Below, piece by piece: positions 1 through 11,175 of a stretch of DNA of 64,000 nt (positions within the stretch are counted from its first letter, which is position 1; every line of letters starts with the position of its first letter). Origin of the DNA: Calamus simplicifolius. Its lineage: Eukaryota; Streptophyta; Magnoliopsida; Arecales; Arecaceae. The notes below the pieces were generated by a model, which saw only the letters and a list, made by a program, of their open reading frames with translations, searched no databases and was not told where the DNA came from. The position numbers were made by a program, and so were the translations under genes. Location: contig UESW01004820.1 in assembly GCA_900491605.1 (NCBI GenBank), positions 117,542 through 181,541 of the forward strand. The letters run 5' to 3'.

Positions 1-319
1 AATAAGGCTCTTCTTTATGGCTATGATGGTCCATTTTAGAAGCAAGCACATTACTATTCAAAATGTATCTTTATTTAATTCTTTTATTTGAGGTCTTAGT
101 CTAAAAAATAATGTTATCTCCTTGGAATTTGTCAAGTCTAAGAAAAATTTGGTGAATCAATCAACCAAGAAATTATTTAGGAGTGGAATCCTAGATTCAT
201 TGAGAAGGATGGAGCTTAAGCCCATTATTTGGTCACCAACAGTGGATACCCAACCTCTGTGGTTGGAGAAACCATGAAAGAGGTTCAATGTAGTAGAAAC
301 AAAACTGATTGAGTGATCG
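1..319 (+). mobile_element. Copia pol tail (RNase H C-terminus) and 3' untranslated part
   Basis: From 113 the + strand reads VISLEFVKSKKNLV, followed by a degraded version of the 'DP-TK-L' block and RMELKPI near 210-235. This matches the C-terminal end of the copia RNase H, usually '...SLEFVKS-NLADPLTK...GLKPI'. Upstream the frame has a stop and the rest of pol lies outside the window. The start of the LTR follows at 320. It is a remnant of the 3' end of a plus-strand copia, repeated at 32486-32801. Confidence 0.6.
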
Positions 320-1573
320 TGTTAGAGCATAATTTTTTTAAAAAAATCTCATCCCATCCCTATCATGAGTGCTCTTATAAAGTGACAGTAAATTTGTGTA
401 AGATTAAGTTATATTCTTAATGGATCCGATGTAGGTTATCTACAGGGTATTAGTCACAAATACCCTTGAGGATTCACCTATATGAGAATCATCATATTAG
501 GCCGTGACTAAAGGTTTGGGCTAACCTTAAGGAATTCTCATGAAAAATTAAGGTACTAAGCGCAAGGCCTTTAATATGCGCTGACCACTTAAACCCAATT
601 GATCCATACTGTGTATGTGATTAGTAGAAGTCTGAGTCAAGGACCTAGTTCAAGATTTAATCTACCATGGTTCCTTTAGATGTATACAATTAACACTAAG
701 TGGGGTTCAAGTTCATAGGACACCTCACCTATTGTGCAGTATAAGATGCCCTAAAATCTTTGTTATGTTAATTTTATTTTTTTTTATTTTAAAACTTTGT
801 GAGGATTGTTAGTAAAAAGTTAAAAAAATGGAACACCGTGAGCAGAATGCTAGCGGACATTCATTGGACTCACGCAAGCATTCGCTCAAGGAGTGGCGCA
901 ATGCTCTCGCGAGTGTTGCATGAATGTTCGCGTGGTGAGCGTTCCGCGAACGCTCGTTCATGGTGTTAAAAGAAAAAAACTCTCTTTCTCACTCACTCTC
1001 TTGCTCAATCTCTCCCAGAATGTCTCATGTTCTTTGCCTCTCACTCCATCATTTTGATGCCATTTAGCGTCATTCTGTCTGTGAAGGGAAAAGGGCAGCA
1101 TCTATTACCAGTATAGAGCATCATTGGCTATCGGCCTTCACATCCTGATCACCTCTTGGCAAGATGGAGGCAGCCGAGAGAGAAAGGAGAGAAAGAGAAA
1201 GGGCTGCATTGGAGTCCTGAAGAAATAGAGCTCTCTCAACTCATTTCTTTTAAATTTAATTTTTATTATTTTATATTTATTAATATTTTTTTTGGGCATA
1301 TGAAGGAGTCATGGGGTTGCACCTCCACATGATTGTACTCATGGTAGGAGGTTCGGATCGAGCCGGATCATTGTACCTTGGGATAGTTTGAAACAATCTG
1401 CACGAAAGGGCAAAAACTGATCCTTAGGGCAATGTTTAACACATTTCGGTCCAGGCTTGATTCTTATCTTCTTTTTATTTTAATTTCTTTATGTATTTAA
1501 ATTTTTAGATTAATTTTTTAGAAATTTTTAGGAAGTATTTGTGAAAAATAAATATTTTTTAACAATTCCAACA
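320..1573 (+). mobile_element. 3' LTR of plus-strand copia (copy A)
   Basis: The stretch starts TGTTAGAGCATAA and ends ATTCCAACA, giving the TG...CA ends and short inverted tips (TGTT/AACA) of an LTR, and it follows directly after the copia pol tail. Inside is a GC-rich patch (830-960) with repeated GAACGCTC/GCGAGCATTC-like words and a 17-bp palindrome at 938-954, then a pyrimidine-rich stretch with CTCTCTTTCTC at about 980-1010. The partner LTR is outside the window. In copy B the LTR (from 32802) is cut off at the N at 33717. Confidence 0.6.
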
Positions 1574-1626
1574 CTCTTTACATCACAATCAGACTAATAT
1601 TTATCATGGTAGCATCCTGACATGCG

Positions 1627-2041
1627 TGCTTACTATAGCAGTGAGCTATTTTTTAAACTAGTGTCGTTTGACACCCGTTTTACAACAATGGCTTGGGAGG
1701 AAAAGATTTTGTAAAAAGAGGGTTAAAGTAAAAAATGCTATTTTAAATGATTTTTTATTTCACCATGGCAAACAAAAAATGCCTTTTAAGAAGCACCATT
1801 TCTTCACGTGAAAAAAGCTTTGCGTGGAAGTGGAACGAAAATGAGAAATGGAAGCATCATTTTAAGTGGCACTTTTTGACTGCCATGATGAACATGAAAA
1901 ACGTCATTTGAAGTGGCATTTTTTACTTTAATATTTTTTTGCAAAATGTTTTCCTGCCACGTGCGCCGTTGTTGTAAAACCGGTGTCGTTTGACACCAGT
2001 TTGGAAAACAACTACATAGCTTAGGGTAGGGTGTTAGTGCA
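1627..2041. mobile_element. Foldback/MITE-like element with long inverted arms
   Basis: The left half (about 1627-1830) and the reverse complement of the right half (about 1830-2041) align along most of their length. The word GTGTCGTTTGACAC, itself nearly palindromic, marks both sides at 1661-1674 and 1983-1996, followed inward by ACCCGTTTTACAACAA and its complement. The arms meet near TTCACGTGAA. There is no coding capacity. It is absent from copy B. Exact ends and a target duplication could not be fixed. Confidence 0.7.
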
Positions 2042-2690
2042 CCCATAATGGGTGTCTTCTATATGAGCATGAGGGTATGGCCACTCCTTAAAAACCAAGA
2101 TATAAGCATGAGTAAGTGTTATGAACATCTAAACAGGCACATAACCATAATCATGTGAACTCATTGAATTTTTTTTGGTTAACAATGTTATGTGAATAAT
2201 AAGCTTGGTTTGTCATACTAAAAAATTTGGTTAAATAAGTTTAGCTCCAACATAATTTTATGATTCTAAACTTATTTATCTAAGTTATGTTTAAATTTAA
2301 GATGTATTATTGCTATGCATGATTTTTCTTCGTGCCGAACATATGGGGATTGTTGGTTGTTTATATTTTACATGTTTCAAAATATTTCAACTTTCTATAG
2401 TTTTTAAACTCATATTGGATGATAAAAGGCTTCTCAGCACCACTTTTATATTGAGTAATGTGCACTACTTTTATATTGAGTATAATGTTAAATTCGATAT
2501 CTCAAGGTAGAAAGGCTTGTAAAATTGGATCCAATCTTTCTTTATAGATATGTTTGTCTTGCAGTTGGTTGTGCCATGCTCCCTTATGACGTTGTTATGG
2601 TCCAAATAAATGGCCAACAAACTTAGTCACGAGAGATTGTGCCACCAATCTTAAAAATATTATGCATCCTTTCCAGCTTTTCTATGATTA
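2042..2690. other. A-specific non-coding stretch
   Basis: AT-rich sequence present only in copy A. I see no gene, terminal repeats or structured RNA. The short open frames here do not resemble any protein I know. Confidence 0.5.
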
Positions 2691-3680
2691 AAAGTTTAGG
2701 CTATACTTGATTTTTAAGAATATTAAATTATTATAATTAAATAATATTGATAATTATAATATATATTATTATTATTTAATTTGTGATATAATATTAAAAT
2801 ATTATAATAATACTAATAATATAATTTTAATGATATTTCATTAATGAATAATTAATATTATATTATTATTTATATCTATTATATCAACATTAATTATATA
2901 TTTCATATATGATATTATTAAGATAATTATATATTGTTTATATTATATTTATAATGATATTATTATTTATTATAATAGTATAATATTAACAAATTATATA
3001 TATTCTAATATTAATAATAATATACTATTACTTATATATTACCATGATATCATAGCTATTATATTATTGTTTTTATTTACTATATATAAAAATGTAATTT
3101 ATATATGATACATAATATATATATATATATAATATAATAAAAGTTATAAGATTGTATATTATAATATATTACATATTATAAGGTTGTAATGTTATAATAA
3201 CATAATAATTAATATTATTATTATTTATATTTACTATACTAATATCAATTATATATTGTATCTATGATATTATTATTATAATTATTAATATATTTTTATA
3301 ATATAATATAAAATATTATATTATGTTATTATAATATTATATTTTATAATATTATAATATCATATAATTCTATTATTTTTTGTTATTATTTTCAAAGATA
3401 TTATTTATAATAAAACAATGAATAGAAAATATTTTTTTCACCTACCATTTTTTAGAGATCAAAAAATAAAAATAAAAAATATTTATAATTATATATTAAT
3501 AATTTATTATTACATTTCTTAAAAGTTATCTTAGGTTCCCTCCTAAAAAGCTATTTTTAAAAATAAAAGTCAAAATAGTGTAACCAAACATTTTTAACAA
3601 TAAACTTTATGTTTTTATTATATTAATAATTATAATTATTAATAATATCATATATGCAATATATAGTTAATATTAATATA
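2690..3680. repeat. Very AT-rich low-complexity block (copy A)
   Basis: Nearly pure A/T sequence built of TAATATTAT, ATATAT and TTATTA words. The counterpart in copy B is at about 34190-35040, with homology resuming near A 2985. No coding signal. It could act as a matrix-attachment-like or easily unwound region, but nothing in the sequence proves it. Confidence 0.8.
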
Positions 3681-6000
3681 AGGAATAATGCACTTTATCT
3701 ACTTGAATAGTTTGATTTCACTTAGCCTATTCATGGTTTGAAAAGTATTACTTAACCCATTTAAAGTAAGCTTTCATGTCTGATAGCTTTTGTTATACAC
3801 CAACAAAATGTTATTTTTTTTGTTATTTGAAAAATAAAATCTTCTCAAGTCAAACCAAAAACCAAAGTAGATGATGAGACCTAGTTCAATTGACTAGAGT
3901 AATAAGATGAGAGGATGAAAGAGGAGAGCAATGGGTGGCTGTCAACTTCGTCATCTCGCTCAAACTACTCTAGATAGATAATGGGATATGGTTCAACTGA
4001 TTGGTGGAACATGATGAAGAGAAAGAGAGGAAGGGGTGGCTATCGACTTCATCATTTCGCTGGTAGCATTATGTTCAAATTCCATTGTTTCGCTGGCAGC
4101 ATCATGTTCTTTTTTACAAACATGATTGTTATTGTTGATGCAACAATGGATCCATCAAAGTAGGTGTCAAAATCGTCGAGTGACATTACATTGCCAGCAG
4201 CCTATACCTGCCACTAAAACTCGTCCCATATTGCTGCATATGTTAGTGCCACCTTCAAGCAATTTCAAGAAGATGGCAACATAATGGTCACCTGTTAGGT
4301 AGTTGTAGAAGTTGGTTTTGAAGATGTTTGATATTCTTGGGGTTGTTAGCGATGACACTGTAAGGCATGATGATAATGTTGGTTGGGCTTGTTAGCATTA
4401 GCTTCGTTGCTCATTTTAGTATTTGATCTTATTCTTAACTATTTAGAAGAGGCTTATTTTACTGGGAGGCTCTCTAAAGGATTATTTCTTGCATGTGCTG
4501 TGCTTCATAAAATAGTAATAGAAGAAGAGCATGATGAAGAGGAGAGCAGGAAGGAGATAAAAGGATAAAAAAGCTTAAGCCCTAAATGATTTATAAATCT
4601 CCTTTCACTGTATGGGTAAACCTAAGGTCTAGTCTCTATCAATGCATTTTAAAATAGCTAGAGATTGAGATTGAACTAGGAGAAAATGAAGAAACTATAA
4701 AGACGCTATATATCTAAACATTGATCCCACGGTGACATATGAATAGTGGGTGATGAGGACTTGGGAACCTTTCAATTATTCTTAGTTCATCATTGTTTTT
4801 TTTTAAGTAATAATGAAGTAGAAGTTCTTTGATAATGGAACCAGTAGGATTTTGATATAGAGAGTAGTGAGGGTTAAATGTACTAAGAGTACATTGAGAC
4901 TACATTCAACTATTTAAATGGCCATGGTGGGAATTATATTGAGACAATTACATCCAAATTTTATATTGGCATTCTCTCAAATAGTTTTCAGGCATCATTG
5001 ATTCGGCTACAAACATTGAACCCAGCTTTTTGAATTTGCAAGTGGAGCCTTTTGCCTTATTCGAAAGGCCAAACATCAATGTAGAATTAAAGAAGGCTAA
5101 AATTAGCAGATAAAATGGATTTAAACCTTTCTAGAAGTAAGGAGATACCAAAGAGCATGGTGAAATTATGTTTGGATTAAGTTTGTTTAGATGGAAGGTC
5201 CCTTGGGTTGTTTTTGGGCTGATTTTTTTCTTTATTAAGAAAGTCCTATAAAATTTGATTTTTGAATGTTTTTTCAATTCCTTCCATCACATCCTTTCAT
5301 TTTTGTTCTTTTTTTAAAATATTAGTTGAAGAAGCGCAGGCCAAAACTCTTTGAGTCTCTCCTATGTTTACTAGCCAGATCTAGCGGTCCTATTGGACTG
5401 TCCGACTTCAATGTTTTTTTGGTGGGAGAACTCCACATCAATGTATTAAATTTTATGCATGAGAGAACTGGACATCAACGTATTAAATTATATGGGCTGT
5501 CGAGTCGTGCCGCCTGGCTACCATTAGTTAACTGGATCGGCACGGTCTAGATTGTAGGGCTATTCTTTTAATTTTTAAGTTTTTTTTTAAATATTAGACC
5601 TACTGGCTTGTTTTAATTTTAAATATCTTTAGTATAAAAAATTATTTTTTAAAAAAATTAATATTTTAAATATAATATTTGCACTTGCTCATGGGCAAAC
5701 ATATAGCTTCAGAGGCAGAAAAGAAAGAAGAATAAATAAATAAATGGTTGGTTGAACATCTAGTAAGCTGCTAGCATGAAAGATGGAACTCCTAGCCCTG
5801 GATAAAATGTGGATAAGATGGAACACCAAGAGTACTACATTAGAAATTTAACTAAAATGTACAAATCTAGAAATGCATATTAAATAGTTAACATGGTTTT
5901 ATTAATAAAAACAATAAGGCTAACAATATAAACAAAGAAAACAAGTAATGAATATGAAATATAACCATAATGTGCAATTAGCTTCAATAGCGACTAATGA
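3681..6000. other. Non-coding intergenic sequence (copy A)
   Basis: I see no intact gene here. A short + frame around 4440-4568 contains KGLFLACAVLHKIV followed by acidic residues, which resembles the very end of Harbinger-type DDE transposases ('ACCVLHN'), but it has no ATG and the match is short. The remainder is AT-rich with no recognisable domain. It is repeated at 35050-37380. Confidence 0.4.
4440..4568 (+). pseudogene. Possible tail of a Harbinger-type DDE transposase
   Basis: The frame reads GLFLACAVLHKIV then EEEHDEEESRKE. PIF/Harbinger nucleases often end with an 'ACC-LHN' block and a charged tail. Only this tip is present, no DDE triad is visible upstream, and the frame starts at a TTG, so this is a weak suggestion. 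The copy at 35802-35930 is nearly identical. Confidence 0.2.
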
Positions 6001-6021
6001 TATGAACTTTGATTCTTGTAG

Positions 6022-6298
6022 TGGATTCTTCACGATTGGAATGATGATTGCTGCTTAAAGCTATTGAAGAATTGTTGGAAAGCTCTATCAAAAGCTGGAA
6101 AGGTGATAGTTGTGGAATCTATTCTCCATTGCGCAAGTTGTCTTCCATCTTGACCTCATCATGTTGGCCCATAATCCTGAGGAAAAGAGAGGACCGAAAA
6201 AGAGTACGAGTCTTTAGCAAGGGAAGCTGGCTTTTCTGATTCGAAGTTTTGTATGGTTTTTTCGGTGCTTGGGTTATGGAATTTTCCAAATAATGTAG
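6022..6298 (+). pseudogene. Caffeic acid O-methyltransferase-like last exon, remnant (copy A)
   Basis: Translating from 6022 gives [22 protein letters not shown], then [10 protein letters not shown], the conserved C-terminal third of plant SAM-dependent O-methyltransferases of the COMT type (the catalytic His is in the 'LHDW' block). A deletion after 'ESIL' (about 6124) shifts the frame, so the [17 protein letters not shown] and AREAGF blocks that follow are out of frame. The sequence before 6022 (TTGATTCTTGTAG) looks like an intron acceptor, so this is an exon of a spliced gene rather than a retrocopy. I found no other exons. It is a decayed host gene fragment. Confidence 0.8.
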
Positions 6299-6863
6299 CC
6301 TTATTTAGTCTTGCTTGTTGGTTATGGTTTTAAGCTTCATGTTTTATCATGCTACATTATAATAAGCATCCAGCAGAATTATACTATATCCATGGTTACT
6401 TTTTCTTTCTAAATAGAAGTTGCTTGGATTTGTCATTATTTAAGTGCCTTCATGGTATACTTTGAAAGGTTTGGACTAGTTGACTAATTTGAACAAATTC
6501 CAGCATGTTATCATCTAAATTGATCCACAAGACTTGAAGTTGATGGAGAATAGACTCGTTAATCACTGACGCTTTGTATGAATGCTGCTAAATGAGATTA
6601 TTTTAGCAGCAATTTTTTTTAAAAAAATATCCTTTTAGCAGCAATTTTTTTTTGAAATTTCCTTGTATTTTCTTAACACCACGAGTGCCGATCGCAGCAC
6701 AAAAAAAAACCCTTAAAAGCTTTTTAATAGCAGTTCAAAGTGTCCTTTTTAGACGCTACCATCGCATTGAGGAATGGAATTACCGACATTTTGATATCGG
6801 TGACAAAAGTTTAATAGAAATTTAAAATGCTGATAAAAGACTTCTAGATAGTTTAGTAGTTAT

Positions 6864-7302
6864 AAGAAATAGGGGAGCTTCTATTTACACAGTAAAAATT
6901 ACTCCCTACACACTTTAATATTTTTAAAAAATTTAATTTTTTAAACTATCCTTAAAACCCTCGCTTCGTTCCTTCTAGCTTTCCTCTCCCTCCTCTCCAT
7001 CCGTTCTCTCCGATAGCTCCTCTGGCTTCCTCCCCTCGGGCATCGACTCTCTTCTCGGTCCAGTCGCTCCGATCCCTCCTTCCGTGCACGGGGCAAGAAA
7101 AGCTGGGAGGAAGGTCGATGCTCCAAGGGGGAGGGGGCTGTCGAAGCGAATGGGGAGGGGGGGCTTAGAGGGAATGGAGGCATCGAGCGAACAAGGAAGG
7201 AAAGAGTGAGGGTTTTAAGATAGTTTAAAAAATTAATTTTTTAAAAAAATTTGGGAGTGAAGAGAGTAATATTTGCAGTGTATAGAAGCTCCCAAGAAAT
7301 AG
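6864..7302. mobile_element. Mutator-like non-autonomous element with 9-bp TSD (copy A)
   Basis: Element 6873-7293 starts GGGAGCTTCTAT and ends ATAGAAGCTCCC. The inverted arms extend about 85-90 bp on each side, up to the words CCTTAAAACCCTC (left) and GAGGGTTTTAAG (right). It is flanked by perfect 9-bp direct repeats AAGAAATAG (6864-6872 and 7294-7302). Long TIRs with a 9-bp duplication are the signature of Mutator/MULE elements. The 250-bp core is strikingly GC-rich in an AT-rich setting and has no transposase, as in Pack-MULEs that carry gene fragments. The same element with the same TSD is in copy B. Confidence 0.85.
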
Positions 7303-8715
7303 AGTTACCAACGCTTTCAAATGCCAATAATACCCCCACGGTGACAATTTTATAATTGATGTTGAATAATTTCTGCAACGTTTTCAGCTGCCGATGGTAA
7401 TTATTTTTTAATATTTGAATGGTCATAAATCAAATCAATACAAAATCTATTTGAAAGATTTTATAAATATTGGTCTTCATACACAATTTATAATATGTTG
7501 CTCAATGACGCATCACAAAAGTACTGGCAAATGGGAATTTTAAAGCCATGCATACAAAATGATAAATATTCTGATGATATTATTTAAAATTCTCAATGGC
7601 ATCCAACAAATCCAAATCTACAATATATGTTGGCTTTTTAGAATTGTTAATGCCTCACAAAAGTAATAAACCATGAGTACATTTTGAGGTTCACAACGTA
7701 ATATGAAGATATAAATAAAAAAAGGGCTAGGCCTAAACCTGCGTAACACCCGCGTTCGCCGCCTCATCCGTTCCATCAATCCCCAGAACGGTGGGAGCGA
7801 TTAAATTTCTTCCCCTTTTTTTTTCTTTTGTATTTATATTTGGCAAACTCCTAGCATTCTTATATCCCTATTCTTCTCAATCTTCACCGCATCATCGAAT
7901 CGTCGCTGGTGCTCTGACTATCGGACAACAACCCCCGGTAGGTGATCTCCTTTTCCCCATCTCAGGTGTAGCCCCCAGTCATCGGATTTTGGAGTTTAAA
8001 GTTGGGCTTTTACATAGTTTTCTCTGTTTTGGCTACAGCAAGGGGTGGGTTTCCGGTGGCTATTTCTCCATTGCCGGCGATTTCTTCCAACATATACCCT
8101 TGTCACTCTCTTTCCTCTTGCTGGTACTTTCATAGGGCAGCATGGTTTGGGCTTGGACGGTGGCGATCGATGAAAAATGGGGGAGAAAGTCTGTCTGCCC
8201 TATTTTTGGACCTATGGATAGAGTTTTAGAAAGCCTTTTGCAGTGGCTAGCGGCCACCGGACCACCACGGGCTGGATGCTTCGGCAGGGGAAGCCGGTGA
8301 TCGGCCGAAAGGGGGCTGTCAGAATCCAGGTGGCCCATGGCCAATTCGCTAGGCGGCCGCAGTTGGCCTGGTGCAATCGCGGCTGCTTTGCATAGTCAGA
8401 TGAGCACGCCGGCTTGTTCGGCCTAAGCGTTGGCCCCAGCCGGCGTTGGGATAGGATTTGGTGGCAGCCGACCAATCGAGGAGGGCCAGCCAAGCTGCCA
8501 GATCAGCCAGCAGTGGTTGGATGTTGCTACCAGAGAGAGAGAGAGAGAGAGTGGAGGTCGGCCAGCACTAAAGCAGCTGGCGATGGCGATCGCCAGCCGG
8601 GGGGGGGGGGAAGGCGCCAACGGCGATTAGCGAGTTTGAGCATGGTTTTCTGAAAGCAGAAAGAAGAAAAAATAAAAATTGTGGGAGGAATGAAGAATGG
8701 GTCTGTATCCGGGGT
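7303..8715. other. Non-coding stretch with a GC-rich part (copy A)
   Basis: About 7303-7740 is AT-rich and empty. About 7740-8660 is GC-richer and ends with a GA run at 8533-8551 and a G homopolymer near 8600. Several overlapping frames are open on both strands, which is what GC-rich DNA gives by chance; none shows a domain, and copies A and B differ by indels that do not preserve a frame. It could be an old promoter/5' exon region or a transposon core. Confidence 0.45.
8533..8551 (+). repeat. (GA)n microsatellite
   Basis: An uninterrupted GA run. The copy-B run is at about 39872-39889, with a slightly different length. Confidence 0.9.
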
Positions 8716-9530
8716 TGGAAAAGACTTTGTACACTGCATTCGATGCACAAGTCTATATGGGTGCACCGCTCCTCTTTATTAGTCCACATGCCTATATGAC
8801 ATCCATTAAAAAATGTTAAGATGGTTTTGACATCCCGAGGAAAAAATTATGAGTTTTAGACTTATGACACCCCATTTTTAAACTTACGATACCCATTCAG
8901 AAAGCAAAAAAATTATGACACCATAGTTGTAAACTTACGACACCGTAGCTATAAAATTACGGTACCTATTCAGAAAATGTATCATAAATTTCAAAAAAAA
9001 AGCTGAACGGATATTAATGCATATCACGTCAAAATTTAAGATGACACTAGTTTTAAACTTACGACACCGTAGTTATAAAATTAAGACACCCATTAAGAAA
9101 GTCAAAAAAAAAAAATTATCACACCCATTCAAAAAATGCGTATGTACACAAATTCCAAAAAAAAGCTGAATAGGTATTAATGCACATCAGATAGCTTTTT
9201 TTTTTGAGTTTGTGTACTGACACATTTTCTGAGTGGGTGTTATAATTTTATAGCTACGGTGGTGTCGGAATTTTTTTTTTGCTTTCTGAATGGTGTTGTA
9301 AGTTTAAAACTGGAGTGTCGGAATTTTTTTTTTTGCTTTCTGAATGGGTGTCTTAATTTTATAACTACGGTGTTGTAAGTTTAAAACTGGAGTATCATAA
9401 TTTTTTCTCGGGATGTCATAAAGCTGTCTTAACATTTTTTAATGGGTATCGTATGCATGTGGACCAATAAAGAGGGGCAGCAGTTCACGTAGGACTTGCT
9501 ACACAGATGCGATGTACAAAGTCTTTTCCA
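8716..9530. mobile_element. Long-TIR foldback element (copy A)
   Basis: The left end TGGAAAAGACTTTGTAC is mirrored by GTACAAAGTCTTTTCCA at the right end (9514-9530), and the two halves are imperfect inverted copies for several hundred bases. Each half repeats a phrase with ACGACACCGTAG, ATAAAATTA and CATTCAGAAAGC, so it is both inverted and internally tandem. There is no coding capacity. I could not define a clear target duplication, so the superfamily stays open; Mutator-like or a foldback element is plausible. Copy B is at 40057-40883. Confidence 0.75.
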
Positions 9531-11175
9531 TCCAGGATTAGGTCCAACCCATTTGGACCCAAATTGGACCTCATTTTGAAGCCCAATCTAATCTTGGCCT
9601 AACCTCTTAAGGGGCATTTGATAGTAGGTAATCTATTCAGATTGTTGGTAATTTAAATGGAGCCCACCAGATAATCATATTTAGTACATATTTTGAATGA
9701 CAATCTATCTTGTAGTGGTAATCTGGATCACCTCTCATAAGGTAATCCAGATCACCTCAGAAAAGGGTGGTTATCCACATTAGAGAAGTGGTAATCTGAT
9801 AAATTATTATTACTTTGATAAAATTGTTCTTTCTTCCTCTTTACTCGCATCCTCTTCTATCAATCTTGTTGGAGCCTTCGTGTCGAAGGTCTCGAGTCAC
9901 ATCCTCTTCTGCGGAGTCGGGCTATGGATCTCCGCCGCCCAGTGGCCCTACGGCCATCTCCAAACGTCAAGAAACTTCTTATGATCGGTGGCCTCCAGCA
10001 TCTTCATCAGTCGCTTCGAATATCATTTATAAATATAATTTTTTTAAACATTATCTTTTATAAATATAATTTTTTAAATCAAATATATAATAATATATAA
10101 ATTTTTAATAAATTTAATTTAGGGGTACTTTGAAAATTTGATGTTATATGATTGGTAATCTGTTTGTTATACCAAACACAGTAATTAATATTACTATTGC
10201 ATTACCTATGTATACCAAACACAGTAATCAACATTACTGATAATCTATCAAGTGATAATTTATCTTGTAGGTAATCCATATTACCATTCAAATTGTTGGC
10301 GATGCACCAATCGCAAAGGTTAAGGATTAGATACAGGATCAATATAATTTGTTTGTCAGCCATTTCTTAGTATTTAGGTTATATAAATTAAGGTAATCAA
10401 GCCCCAAGTAAAAGCCAAGACTAAACCTAGTAAAATATTAGAATTATTTTGAGCTATCATATTTTTTAGAAATTAAAAATTTAAATATTATATTGTAGGT
10501 ATTAGTAGCTTAATTAGTTAGATTTGCCTTGTGGATTAGTGATAGAAGATTAGTAAGCTAATTATAATTAGTAATTCTAGTAAATTCTTAAATTATGCAA
10601 TTTATACATAAATACAATTCTAATTAAATATTGTTTATTATTGTTTATTATTTTATAAAATAAATTTCGTTGCTTCAATATATCATTTAAATCTTATTAT
10701 TTTTAGATTTAGTTAATTTTTGCATAATTTATTATTTCAATAGTAATAATAATAATATGGTAATAATAATATTAGTATATGTTGATAATACTGAAAATAT
10801 TTATAAATTGCTAAAGCAAATATGAAGAAAATGCAAACTAAATAGCTATTTTATTGTAAAACCATAAACAGTAATAATCTATGGTATTAATAATAATATC
10901 ATAACTATTATGATATGAATATATTTTGTATGTTAATCAAAAGAATTTCATGGATAATAATTAAATAAAAAAATAAAAAATAAATTTTAAATAATAAAAT
11001 ATGTTACTCTTGATCCATTATGATATGACTTGATGTGGGATATATGTAAAAGATATACCTTTCTCCATAGGGTTAAATGAGGTGTTCTAATTCTGTCACA
11101 AAGATATATATAACTGTAATTTAAGACTATGGCATATGCGTAATAAGATGTCATGTAAATTCTAACGCATGAAAA
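9531..11175. other. Intergenic stretch between foldback element and copia (copy A)
   Basis: It contains repeated words such as GGTAATCTG, TATACCAAACACAGTAAT and ATTACC (9600-10310) around a GC-richer block at 9860-10010. This may be another small non-autonomous element, but I cannot define its ends. 10320-11175 is AT-rich without signals. The five bases before the copia LTR (GAAAA, 11171-11175) are its target-site repeat. Confidence 0.5.

Noticed and set aside
5326..5550. 74-codon + frame as a host gene
   Set aside because: No recognisable motif; the frame starts at TTG, and nothing supports expression.
6941..7183. 80-codon minus frame rich in Pro/Ser/Arg in the Mutator-like core
   Set aside because: GC-rich core with low-complexity translation, and not kept in copy B.
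7791..8653. Overlapping frames in the GC-rich stretch
   Set aside because: Open on both strands, no ATG for some, and A/B indels do not preserve a frame.
9609..10310. A further small TIR element around the GC-richer block
   Set aside because: Words repeat on both sides, but mainly as direct copies, and I could not define matching inverted ends or a TSD.
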